The notes under the pieces are model-generated. The model saw nothing but the letters and a program-made list of their open reading frames with translations. It was not told the DNA's origin and did no database searches. A stretch of DNA of 64,000 bases. It comes from Tranzscheliella williamsii (Eukaryota; Basidiomycota; Ustilaginomycetes; Ustilaginales; Ustilaginaceae). The translations under genes were made by a program, and so were the position numbers. Where the stretch lies: NCBI GenBank assembly GCA_023212725.1, contig JALBYF010000013.1:62001-126000 (forward strand), in the 5' to 3' direction. Every line of letters begins with the position of its first letter. The first letter of the stretch is position 1. Below, piece after piece: positions 9,501 to 19,814 of the stretch.

Positions 9501-11345
9501 GATGAGTCTACAGCCGACGCACTGCCAGCAGACCAATCCTTCGGACGCGGTGACTTGTCGATGCAAGAGCTAGCGAGCATCCACTCCTACAGTGTTGCTC
9601 TAGTTTCTTACTTCCGCGTCGAGCAGCAGCTCCGCATGCGTGGTATTCCCTATCTACACGTAGGAAGCGTAACGAGACGGCCTGCACCACCAGCTAGACC
9701 CAAAGAGAGGACGCCGACTGACGATTCGCAGAAACCCTTCCAAGCATCACTGGAAATTGACGAACGCAGAGACACTGGGGTGCAGAAATTGGTTCCTGCT
9801 CTATGTTTGCGTGCAGCTGACTTACTTGGGTTCACCAAGGCGTACCTCACCAAAGCAAACATAGCCCTACAGGTTCGGCACTGGGAAGACAAGGAGAATC
9901 TGTGCGTGCAGATCGCGCTCAAACTGCGCATGAAGTCGCGAAAGTTTCGCTATCTACGAGATGTCGTTTCTTACGGCAATACTGTGAACACACAGCCTGC
10001 AGAGCCCAGAACTTGGATTGAATTGGACGGCCAAACAGCCATGTTGATATTCTATACCAAAGATCTGGATAACTGTATCATGGCCTTTCAGATTCAATGG
10101 GAGAGGATCGCCCGCATGATTGAGCTCACGCACGAAGTCCTCAATACTAGCCGCAGTTGGCAACAGCGCGCTATTCGATCCAAGAAAAACGCAAAGAAGC
10201 CGCGAAACGTTATGGAATTAAAGAGGTTCACCTTTCACGAAGTCGTCTTCTCGTACGGCTCCCAAGCGGACGGAGAGGAGCAACGGCAACTGCTGGGACG
10301 GGTGCGCTGGCAAGATCCTGGAAACAAGCAGTCCATATATGGAATTGCGCCAGTCGTGTCCAGCGGAGGTTACGTCGTGGACTTTGGTTCAATCCCTGTT
10401 TCCTCTGCTTCCGATGCGACATCCTTCTTCGCAAACGCGACGCCCAAAGACGGTGTCGAGGCTGTCTGCCCTGCCGATCAGTGGTTTACAGACAAACATG
10501 CCAGCAGTAATCCTCACACTGCAATGGCCTCTGAACTACGGCGGACGATCAACGTCGCTGCTCGAGGTGCCATGGCCGCATCTGCAGCCGCGGCAAGCGC
10601 AAGTCTCACACAAAGTGGTGCGATGGGTCCGGTACTGAACACAAATCGTCCTGATCAACACGGACGGTTGATCTGGAGGGGTTTCTTCCAGTTACTAAGC
10701 AACACGTTGCCCATCATGCGGGAACTGGAGCCGTTGTGGCTGAAATCGCTTTCTGATGCGGACGTGCCAGAGCTGGAGATTAGATCGGCAACTTGGTTCC
10801 GACTCCGCTTTCTCGATCGTTTTGCGCTGGACCTTCGGCTTGCATCGCAATCTAGGCTTTTGCTGTCCGACGCTGCGCGACCATTGTTCCGGCTGCCTGT
10901 CAGAGGCCTGTCCTTCGCATTGCCGCAGACAGGCGATGATGAGGTGGCCGCTTACCACGGGTCACGCTTACTAGACGCTGTAGCGAATGGGCTCGGCCTC
11001 GAGCTACCGCAAAAGGAAGAATCGGCGCACGCACGGATCTGGACTGAGGACCCGTCCACAGAACAGTTCGACCCTATCCCAGGATTCGAGGCCATTCTGC
11101 GTCAAGTGGCTGCTTCGATAATAAGGAGCCCGGTGGACCGGGTCAATGAGGGGAGAAGCGAGGTGGGGCGAGTTCGAGACCTACGGCGCGCCCTTGTTGT
11201 CTCCCTGGTTGGACCGTCTCAGCCTGTAGAAGCAGCCGAGGTAGCGGCGGCGCCGGATGTGCAGGATGATCACGACCTGTTGCACCGGCTCCTTCCCTCC
11301 CTGTTCGCCAAGATCCAGGCCGCGGTCGGAAGTGACCTCTCCTAG
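6591..11345 (+). CDS. MED14: Mediator complex subunit 14
   Basis: A 1584-aa subunit of the Mediator coactivator, the backbone that joins head, middle and tail modules and links activators to RNA polymerase II in the nucleus (yeast Rgr1). The conserved N-terminal MED14 region starts near residue 160: VPLSQLEQELP, then LVERLANYGYEALQNLAETLP, KFLVLTRWSRDV and NADLPTAIDVL, all typical of the family. Residues ~100-142 before it form a Gln/His-rich tract encoded by CAA/CAG/CAT repeats. The remaining ~1300 residues carry the long, weakly conserved tail-interacting part, with a basic KKRKR nuclear-localisation-type motif near residue 965. The start codon is the first ATG of the frame, and no intron is needed. 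The length is within the range for fungal MED14. Confidence 0.92.
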   Translation: MPATPMGKDEILLNHNVNRDILKRNHPTPASGSYPVSSAPSHGNSNGRDMNGNSRHHEASQAFLSSSADQKKALSPSMFMMGVPPAPTPRSAGNNEPPTLTSQQQHQQHHQQQEQEQQQQQQQLQSQQQQRLEQQRQAGASETTPGANGYPKAEVNGHGASQENERKEDAILDVPLSQLEQELPIEDAGLVPLAALVERLANYGYEALQNLAETLPSLPSSSKRAKIFTTALDVRKQFIKFLVLTRWSRDVADLQKARNIIALLSEQQWQHEDVFAGLTDIRKILPNARMRNADLPTAIDVLRTGSYRRLPTSIKDLAVAPKPFSDVEALTIVTRLEDALRTRLLCHELVPSPMSTYSIHDGKVHFKVAGLFEAQLTASGAHVSTQLATEDGTAASNLALNNSPDRWWLLDLKFDVAATGSCAASTIKAFPRKPKRSYRERLRIWGDQELAPKASGAQEISSVWADDAKYDAAGSPHQAAAPAQVEETSGDVQMQDGTGLVVLPSDSAVASNVHTPSARDTPLFRLFAFLQERSLHYQVDILQYQAYELCRLNWGQNLQVELREQPRSLILHYWTRAQVGSAEKADASSTKGNGGPASGGSISITIVDLHHREGHNRTIAQLLAEGAEVDAKVEETDDILGATEKHSEATLVKRRGLEVVWSADAAILEASDTNSLEIAPHHLDIEALLSHVIGKHTSSLLRHLQKRVLTSEHPVSRILRPEDCILRREVNHRQDDHLTDVPASFEYLRIDLQGRSHERLARLKEKWATMPPLRLQVDPVTGRILLEAEETDLSSMSVGAAPAESMPAFTASILTARPALTRLSDAADRINSSVDSIFDVLHALEVAARVEEWEKKASYVGLRAVRKLNLRASELPKFGTSVTANGPPLLYIPLGSTFPGYFLALQPSELLGANIALIFVTQTMETNGSTFLSIQSIEWLDRARISSVPHHNLKPATETKGLNSKKRKRSDESTADALPADQSFGRGDLSMQELASIHSYSVALVSYFRVEQQLRMRGIPYLHVGSVTRRPAPPARPKERTPTDDSQKPFQASLEIDERRDTGVQKLVPALCLRAADLLGFTKAYLTKANIALQVRHWEDKENLCVQIALKLRMKSRKFRYLRDVVSYGNTVNTQPAEPRTWIELDGQTAMLIFYTKDLDNCIMAFQIQWERIARMIELTHEVLNTSRSWQQRAIRSKKNAKKPRNVMELKRFTFHEVVFSYGSQADGEEQRQLLGRVRWQDPGNKQSIYGIAPVVSSGGYVVDFGSIPVSSASDATSFFANATPKDGVEAVCPADQWFTDKHASSNPHTAMASELRRTINVAARGAMAASAAAASASLTQSGAMGPVLNTNRPDQHGRLIWRGFFQLLSNTLPIMRELEPLWLKSLSDADVPELEIRSATWFRLRFLDRFALDLRLASQSRLLLSDAARPLFRLPVRGLSFALPQTGDDEVAAYHGSRLLDAVANGLGLELPQKEESAHARIWTEDPSTEQFDPIPGFEAILRQVAASIIRSPVDRVNEGRSEVGRVRDLRRALVVSLVGPSQPVEAAEVAAAPDVQDDHDLLHRLLPSLFAKIQAAVGSDLS
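6898..7000 (+). repeat. CAA/CAG polyglutamine tract inside MED14
   Basis: Interrupted CAA/CAG/CAT trinucleotide repeat encoding a Gln- and His-rich segment just before the conserved MED14 domain. The uninterrupted CAA run (about 6940-6960) is the part most likely to vary in length between strains. Confidence 0.9.
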
Positions 11346-12144
11346 TTCTCGTCGCCAAGCAGCTCCTCATTCGCTTGCTCTGATCAGCGTCGGGCGCAAG
11401 GCTTCCTATCATACATTTTGTATCCTGCTTGCAGCTCATCTCCAATGCCACACCGTCTTGCTCACACCCTGTATGCCTACCGTTCCTAGCACACACTTTA
11501 TTGATACATCGTCCAATTGTGTCCTAGATGCGCAGGCTTGTGTTCTGTCGCTGCAGCTGCTGCCACAGGTTAGCATGGATATCCAAGATGCGACATGATC
11601 CATATGGATTTAAAAGTTCAGTCTTGACGCAGTGTGGCAGCGCCCTTCTTCGTATATTTCTGCCCTATATTGTCAGGTCAGGAACAACGAAGCGTGTACC
11701 TTGTGAGTTCAGATTGTCGCATCCCTCGTTGCTACTTGTATACACGAGTTGTGTGGTTTCTGGCTCTACAGTGGCATCGGCGATCAAGCATTATGAGAAA
11801 GCTCTTTGTTCGGGCAGTGGGTGTGTGTACGGAGGGAACGGGGTGTGGCCGCTCCTGCAAACATCGGGAGCCCTGCGATGCAGCGATGCATGACCACTCA
11901 GCGAGACGGCCGGCCCACCATACCGTCGTTGCGCTCAACATATCAGCATGACCGCCAAGTCTCCTCAGGCTCCCGTGGCTTCGAACAGGCGCTGGTAAGA
12001 GATGCATTCGAGACGTAAAGGATGCGATGAAAGTGGAAGGATGACATCAAACCACAGATGCAAAATGATAGACGGCAAGAGGCGAAAAGGAACGTGCTGT
12101 GCGTGTATGCGGGGCAAGGGGAGGGAATGCTGGGGGAGAAAGAG
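11346..12144. other. Convergent 3' region of MED14 and MHYT gene
   Basis: This 0.8-kb stretch lies between two convergent stop codons and should contain both terminators. No gene is supported. The short open frames on both strands lack motifs and are not backed by a promoter-like context. Confidence 0.55.
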
Positions 12145-15100
12145 CTAGAAGTCGACGCCAAGAAGCGCGGTTCCTGCCGGGCTTCGTTCCAAGGACTGGA
12201 TCTGCCTTGTGTGCCAGCCGTCGGACTGCAGCCTTGCAAACAGAGCGCCCTCTTCCTGCGCATTGGCTGCGATTGCAGTTCGGTTTCGGCGCTGGCGCTG
12301 CGGGGTTTGGGCACCTCGCTGCGGTTGAGAGCCTGCACCAGAGGAAGACGGCCGCAGGAAGCCCATCTCTCTTTTGGCAACGTTGGCAGGTGCGGTAGCT
12401 GGTCGATTCGACCGCTGCTGGCCAAACACTTGTGATGAGGCTTCAGTCAGCGCGCGTGTGTTTGCTGTCTGCTTTGATGTCTGCTGCTGAAAGGTGGGTG
12501 ACGAAGATTCTCCCGCTGTTACTTCGCTATCTTTTTCGCCATAGCCTCGCGAAGATACAGATCGTGCCTCGCCATCCCTTGATTCTTCGGTAATTGCTGC
12601 ATCGACAGGGTGGACAAAGCGACCTTCGGCTTCTTCCTGCTGGCCCGTACCTTGAGCGTATCGTCGAATGGGGGCATTCGTCGCATTGCCGGTGCTTGTG
12701 CCAGCAAGAGCGCTTGCGTTCCTACTCAGCGAATCATTACGTGAAAGAGGCCCGTCTGCCAGTTGGCGCATTTCATGGTCTTCTGCGGTGGCCTTGGACC
12801 GAGATGAGGCGGCAGACTGTCGACGGCCGACGGGCAAGCTCTGTACAGCAGCCTCGCCAAAATGCTCGTACGCTTGATTGTCGTCGCGCGAGCCTCGCCT
12901 GTTGGTCCATCTCTTGCTGCTTGGCAGTAGGTTGACCTTAGTGGACACCGGTGACGCAGGCCCATTGTCGCGGATGAGATCCTTGTCGTCACTGAACTTG
13001 GAGGCAGTGTCCAACCTATCGTCATCATCGCTGCCGGCATACTTGTTAAACCGCCCTTGCGAAATCAACGAGTCTGTGTGATGCATGTGGTGGGCAGTGG
13101 AATCATAGAGACCCTTCTCTTCTGCTTCAGTCTGCAAAGACGAAGGATATCGTCGACGCATTTCCAGGATGACCTCATGCTCGAAGTCATCTGCTTGCCG
13201 ACCTCGAAGCAACATCATCTGGGACTTGGAGAAAAGCGTATAGGGTATGAATACGAAGGGAGTGGCGCTGCTCGGCTTGTCGGTAGGAACGACCTCGGAC
13301 ACAACAGACTGGCCTTCAGAGGCAGAGTACGAAGTGGGCATTGAACGTGCCTCGGGCAATACTGCCTGAACCAAGATCATCTCAGCAGGAGGGGTAGAGT
13401 CGTCAAGGCTCGAAGGTACTTCCAACACTTCGGCGCTGATCCGAGCCGTCTGGCAGATTTTGGGGTAAAATCGCACCGAGTTGTGAAGAGCATCCAAGGC
13501 AATGAACAGAGCAGTCTGGAACTGAATCATGAGCTCAACAGCTTCCTGCTCTGCCTCGGTCTCCTGTTGCTCAGCAACGTTGATGGTTGAAATCGATCTT
13601 AGGTACTTTCGTCGTTCGCCAGATCGAATAGATTCCCTCTCGCAGACCTTCATTGCATCTTCCATTGTAGCTTGATCCAGCGAGCCCAGGAAGGTCTTCA
13701 TCTCGGGAGTGATGCACGTTACGTCAGGAAGTCGGTAAGCGGGAATCTGATGACGAGCAAAGTTGTAGACGAGTACGTCGAGCCCGCCTTCCTTGCTAGT
13801 TGAGGCACGAACACCGAAGAGACCGCAGTAAACTCCTCCAGGCTGAACAACGGGCCGAGTACCACGTTTGGCGTAGACCTTGAGCGAGTCTAGCAGGGGC
13901 TCCATTTCCTCCTTTTGTACTGCCACCCGGTCGGCAAGGACACCGGCCAAGAACCGAGTCTCCGTCATTCGGTAACCCATCTGACGGAAACGCTCAGTAG
14001 AGGCAGCAGAGTGGGGAAGCTCTCGAACAAGGAAGAGCATGGCACCTTCTTCCTGGTCGTTGCCCTCGCCGAAAATGCTGGGCACGGGTCCGTTGATTGA
14101 GCTCTCATCGTCCGTGTACTGTCGAGACGGAGTGAATTTGTCCGCGACCACCTGGCTGTTGACACCGTTCCTTCGAGTACCGGTAGGCAAGACGTGGTCG
14201 TAGAGGACGCCAATCTCTTCGAACGAAATGTTGAGTTCGTTGGCGAGGTGATAGGCCGCGTCAATGAAGCGGTCGCGAAAGTCAGCAAGACCCTGAGGTC
14301 CCTTGCGTCTATCCTCAGAGATATCCAGACTCCTACGGCCGTTGGCGATCATCTTCTTGCCTCGGCTCTTCCAGAGAGCCTCGTTTCGCTGAGCATTCTG
14401 TGACTCGGCGGCAAAGCGAGAAGTAATGGAACGCAACCAAGGCGAGATGATGGCCCAGTCCCACGAGAGAGAGTATAGCCACTGGAAAGTGGGCTGACGG
14501 TTGTCCAATGCATCGAGGATATCACGTGTGTTGACATCAGTCTCGATGATCATCAGGGGCATGGTTCCGTCGGGCTTGACGAGAAGACGCCCTTGCTTGT
14601 CAAAGATGGCAGAGCAAACGACGACCTTCTTGGACTTTCTACGAGCATCGCGAACGATGAGCATGTCAGAGACGGCGATGAAGATGGAGAAGACGATGAT
14701 AACAAAGCACATGCATCCGATAGCAATGACAAGGACGTTGTTTCTGGTTCGCCCGGTTAGCAAACTGACTTCGTTGGCGCCAGAGAGGACGGAAGCCTTG
14801 ACCTTGTAGCTTGTGCCCCATACGCCAATGTAGTGCATTCCGGATACAGCAGCAGCTAGGACAAAGGCGCAGAGCATCCGCTTCCACCAGGAATCCTCCC
14901 ATTGCGCTCGGAACTTGAAAAAGCCGACAAGGGCAACGGTGGAAGCAAGGCAGGCTACAACGATTGAGACAGTCACCAGAGCGGGACTGTAGATAACGGC
15001 GTAGTTGGTTTTGAGGGAAGCGGAGTAATGCATCAGACTGACGATAAGACCGGTCAAAAGACCGCTGATGGCAGTCCGAACGATGCTGAAAGAGATGGCA

Positions 15101-15607
15101 GAATCGACGATGAAGAAAGCTGCATGTAGCGCAATGATGGGTACGAAAAGACTGAGAACCGTGAATCCGGGATCGACTCGGATGTACCAGTTGACGCCTG
15201 CGACAGGGCGGAGACTCATGTGCATGCCGATGAAGTGCATCCCCCAGATACCGACACTAGCCATGGTAGTGGCAGCTAGCGACAGGAGAAAGATATTCTT
15301 CTTGCCCTTGTTCGACGTTCGCTTGCCGAGGACAAGAAGGGTGGCATACGACCCGAGCGCCGCGACGGCAATCGAAGCGACAACAATCCCTGGGTTGAAT
15401 CGTTGGGGAATCTTGTGAGTGACATAGTAGGCAGCAACTTGCGCGAGATCTGTCAAGATGGAGCCAAAAAACCGACGGTGGCGTGAGCACCACTTGCATG
15501 GAAAGCCAAACAGCCGCCACAACAAACTTACCGCTAGTGTTGACGTTGCTGGGTAGGACAGGTTCGCTATAGAGCGCACGAGGCACAAAGTGACGATGGA
15601 CCTCCAT
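12145..15607 (-). CDS. MHYT-domain membrane protein (two coding exons)
   Basis: A predicted 1126-aa integral membrane sensor. Exon 1 is 15532-15607 (76 nt, 25 codons plus one base) and exon 2 is 12145-15449. The 82-nt intron 15450-15531 has a GTAAGT donor and a TTGACAG acceptor, and splicing joins NTS to DLAQVAAYY in frame. The N-terminal ~300 residues hold about seven hydrophobic helices with the MHYT signature motifs, MHFIGMH (residues ~96-102), MHYSA and MHYIG, proposed in bacterial relatives to bind a metal and sense a diatomic gas. The remaining ~800 residues are cytosolic, without a recognised catalytic domain (bacterial relatives carry GGDEF/EAL domains, not seen here), and end in a Ser/Arg/Gln-rich disordered tail. 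The substrate or signal in fungi is unknown to me. The domain call is firm; the function is open. Confidence 0.85.
15450..15531 (-). other. Intron 1 of the MHYT-domain gene
   Basis: An 82-nt phase-1 intron on the minus strand, with a GTAAGT donor after the 76-nt first coding exon and a TTGACAG acceptor. Without removal, exon 1 runs into a different frame from the conserved MHYT domain. An in-frame ATG inside the intron would give a product lacking the natural N-terminus. Confidence 0.8.
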
Positions 15608-18600
15608 GTTGGACCAGACTGCTTAGGTCAACAGAGACGCGGCTTTGGATAGATGATGGCGAATCTGCTCGATCGATGGGATACCAGCTCCGGAGAAGAA
15701 AATCGAGGTACTGACAGGGAAGACGATGCTGGAAAAGCGCAACGGAAGGTGAAACACGTCCCGTCGAGCGTACAGAGGCGATGGACGAAGCAGTAGGAAG
15801 GCGGTGTTGCTCGACGGATCTAGACAGGAGCAGAGGTTGCGGAGCAGGCGGCGAAAGGGGTGACAAAGAGGGCACGGAGGTAGCGGCGTCTACTTAAGTA
15901 TTGTCTAAGGGATGGCCGGAGACGAGACAGCTCGGAACGAGGGATAGTGACCACGCAAGAGCGATGGGAGCTGGGTGATGAACAGGGTTGCCACGGGACT
16001 GTCTGGCACTAGCTGCCACTCCCACGGATAATCGTGAATGACAGGGACAGAGTATATGCAAGCGACGGAAGCGAGGGCGGAATGGTAAGGAACTCTACGC
16101 AGCAGAGGCACAACGGAGAGCGAGCCTTTGGAGCCGAGTGTCGTCGCCTGATGTGGTCGACAGGATGAGGGAGAGGAGCCAGGGCTGCACCGGAGTCGGA
16201 GATAGAAGCTAAAGGGACGAGGTAAGGGGGGGTGGGTTATGGGGGACAGTCAATAAGTGACCGCGCAGGCCACGGTGGAAAGCGAAGGGAAGGGCGATGG
16301 CCAGGAACCAACGTGGCCGGCTTTGACGAGGGAAAGGGACAGACCGCGCCGAGATCCACTCACACTGACACTGACAGAGCAGAATCATGAATGCAGAAGA
16401 GGACGGTGGGCAGCCATAGAAGAATTGAAAAATCTGCAAGGGTGTCAAGAAAAGAAACGACAGATGCAGTCCGGGCTGACACCAACAATGAAAAAGAAAA
16501 TCGGGGGCTGCACGGCAGAGCAGTGTGAGTCCCCAAGCCCCACGTATGGTTCGTTGGCTGGGAGATGTATGCACGGCAAGTGGAGAGGGCAAAGCTACTG
16601 GGTTTGAAAAGGCAAAACGTCGAAACGGGTCACGGACGGCGGCTACTGCTCGGGCAGAGGATCGGAAAGCAAGGGGCGTTCTCCCACACAGCCTGAATCG
16701 GTCAATTACAAGTCACTCACTGTCATAGTCACAAGTCACACATACATATGCTCACGAAATGTGCATCTCTGTCGCCAAGTAAAAATGGCGAACGTAGCCC
16801 CTCGTGGCGGAGGAAGAGCCCTCTATCTCAGCTTCATGGCTTGGAGAGACTGAATCTCGTCTGTCTGTCCAGTAGAGGCGAAGCAATGAGAGTTTGCAGC
16901 GTCTGTCTCCCGCTTTGCTGACCAAGAGTCACAGTGCCAGCAATCACAGTTCGCTCGATGGAAATACCGGTCAGCGAAACTATGGAGATCCCGCAACCCT
17001 AAGCTGAGAGCCGAGACCCAAGGCGGGAAGAGGCCGGCAACCAGAACAGCGAAATGAAAAGCGAACAACTGTGACTGCGACTAGGAAGCAGGCTGGACGC
17101 GTCGGATCTCGCTTCAATGCAGAGAAATCCCACGATTCAGAGCGCCTTCCTGCAGCTGCATGGCTGTGCATGAGCCACAGTTGGTTCTGGACAACAGCCT
17201 TCTCGGCTCATCCCCGACCCTTGATTTCCCAGTGCCAACATGGTAACCATCGCCATTCCAATCGTGAGCATCGTGGCAAGAACCACGATCCTGCCGCGCT
17301 GTCCTTATGCATGCAACTGTGGCTGGCAAGAGTATCGATGAGCCTCAGCCGTCTAGTGGGAGGTAACGGCGCCACCATGCATGATCCTCATTCTGAACGG
17401 TTCGCGGGCAACGCCGGGTGTGGCAATTGCCAGCTATTCCGTCGGCCGTTGAGATGGCTCTGCCCACTCACACTGTGACTTACCTTGGAAGTTGTGCTTC
17501 CCATGCCAGCCAAGACCGTCTGCATTCAGCCATCGAGACGATTACGCTTGAGTCTTGATCTAGTATGTGATCTAAGTCTCACCTTTGCGCAGAGCTTCGG
17601 CACATTTTACATATTACAGTTGTGACTGTTGCAAATGGCTGCGCTTCTACCACGCGGCGCTGGCTTGGTAAGTGTGGGAACTGGCAAGTGTGAAGGGGGT
17701 TGCGTTGATATTGCCGCGATCCAACGTTTGGTCCTGCCTCTAGCAAGCCTTGCAGCCACGACCGCAATGCCGCCCCTCTTCTCCTTGCGTCACTGCGCCC
17801 TCATCGCGTTCCTGACCCATTGAAACAGCAACGGAGAGCAATAGAGTGGAACGGGGCATAAGCTTGCTGTTCAACTCGGTAAGTATGCACATTGTGTTTG
17901 TGACTGACACTGTACCAAGCTGCACTACCCTCCCGCGACCATTCCTGTCCGCCGGAACGTCGTAGCGTGGGCAGATTTCGGTTGCTATCATAGGGTGGGA
18001 GTGCGAGTCCAACGTGCCTGCTGCTGGTTTCGTCAGCCACGGAGATTGTAGATGCTCACGTGCAGCTGTAGCAAGACCTGAGAGCGCACGAAGACCACGT
18101 CCTCCGTTCCATGCAACGGAGAGATAGACCCACAATTAGCTGCGGGTGAGTCTGAACATCGGACTGTAACAGCCGCGTGCACTGATCCCGACGCGGCCAC
18201 GACATCGAGCAATCTGACCTCCCTTGAACGGCGCACTGCTTAGATAACTGCAACCTCGCACATCATGCGACTGTTGCCCGGTCCATCGCCTCGCTCGTCG
18301 TCGATACGCCTTTGTCCGTTGTCGGCCTAGAAGGTCCTGTCTTCCATATTGGCTACACGGGACTTTGACATGTTGCATATGCTTTTCATCAGTTAGCCGA
18401 TCGAATCTGCCACATTTACCTGTGGCTGGCCAAGGCGAAGATTGACGCGATTTACAAGCGGATCTGACCCAACGACCGACCACCATGGCACAAGCAAGAT
18501 GCTATCTAGTTACGCTAAGCGGGAGACTGCCCATCAGACTGGCATCCCAAGGCCGAGTTGGTAAAAGCGCCAGCAAAGAATGTTTCGTGGCCAACAGGTT

Positions 18601-19814
18601 GAACGAGGCAGCTAACATGACAAACAACGCTTGCCTATAACGAAGGCGTATGCCTTGTCTCCGCCCTTTTACATGCAACCCATTGACCGCATCCGTCGAG
18701 CGGGTTGCAATGAACCGCCGCTGCCTCGCGTATAATCGCAACAGTAGTTAATCTTGCGCTCAACCTGCTGTGGTGCATGGCTGACCTGCGTGTGCCAGAA
18801 TGCTGCGCTATTGTGATTCTTGGTGCTTGAGCATCACACGGGAACCCGTGCGAACAGCCTTGGGCGCCGTGATGCCCGGTGCGCATTGCCGCTGGTTCGC
18901 TTGGAACACGGCTGATAGGTACAAAGGCAGGAACGAAATGACGGAGGGCTGTCAGGGGTTGCAGTTGAGTACGGATAGGCTTCATCCCTCTTCACATAAG
19001 GGAAAAGGTTGCAGGTGGTCTATAGAGATGCTGCAACAGGGGAAAAAAGGGCAGAACCAGAGCACGATCTGTGGGGAGCACCAATGCAGGAACGGGATAG
19101 CGTGACGGACCGATGTTCACAGCGCGCTGGGTGAAGCTACTCTTCGTCTAGAGCCATGCACGTCCTCCCGCCCCGACCTCTATGCAAGGAGGCTCTGGTT
19201 TCGAAACGCGACGGGAGAAGTAGGTCAAAGATCATCTACACCACATCCGCTCGATGCGCTGATGTCCAGTCACAGTCAACCGTTAGTGCCACCGCGATCC
19301 AATATGCGGACTAACTTATCTCACTTTATTGTTGAGACCATCGTGAGCCTCCCCCCCCGTATCCAGGAGATACCGGCACATGAAATTCTCCCACGCCACT
19401 GGCCGCTTTTCCGTTTCAAGGGCCGAATTGTGATCTCTCAAATGCCATAGGCGGGCGAGTGCGGACCGCAAGTCAAAAGCAGGCCTTGGCTCCGAAGTCG
19501 CCCCCTCCAGCTCAAATGAATTGGTGATCTCACAAACGCTCCTATATCTCTGCACGCGAGTCTAACAAATCAAACCCCGCTTGGGTGGAGGCAAAGTACG
19601 GATCCGAAATGGAAGGATCTGAAGACCTGACAGAAAAAGTTGTCATGCTGCCTGCTCCTGTCACCACCATGTTTGTGCCGTCACTCTGATGATAACGGGC
19701 ACCTTGACTAACACCTACTGATAGATGGAAAGGACCCAGCCGACCTGCAGCGGATACTAGACAAGATCCAAACCAGCCACGCGCGCCTGGACCACCTCGG
19801 TTTCCGCACACTCC
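15608..19814. other. 4.2-kb stretch without a supportable gene
   Basis: The stretch runs from the MHYT start codon to the GCD2 start. The first kilobase (to about 16650) is purine-rich on the plus strand, so pyrimidine-rich on the minus strand, and fits the leader and promoter of the MHYT gene. Around 16700-16760 there are repeated AGTCAC motifs (aagtcactcactg, cacaagtcacacatac). Close to GCD2, gactaacacctactgatag (about 19707-19725) looks like a branch point plus acceptor and may mark a 5'-UTR intron. The middle two kilobases hold only short frames without motifs. No tRNA or other RNA was recognised. Confidence 0.5.

Noticed and set aside
16257..16607. 116-aa plus-strand frame in the MHYT upstream region
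   Set aside because: The sequence is purine-rich leader DNA of the opposite-strand gene. The frame is Lys/Glu/Arg-rich with no motif or promoter context.
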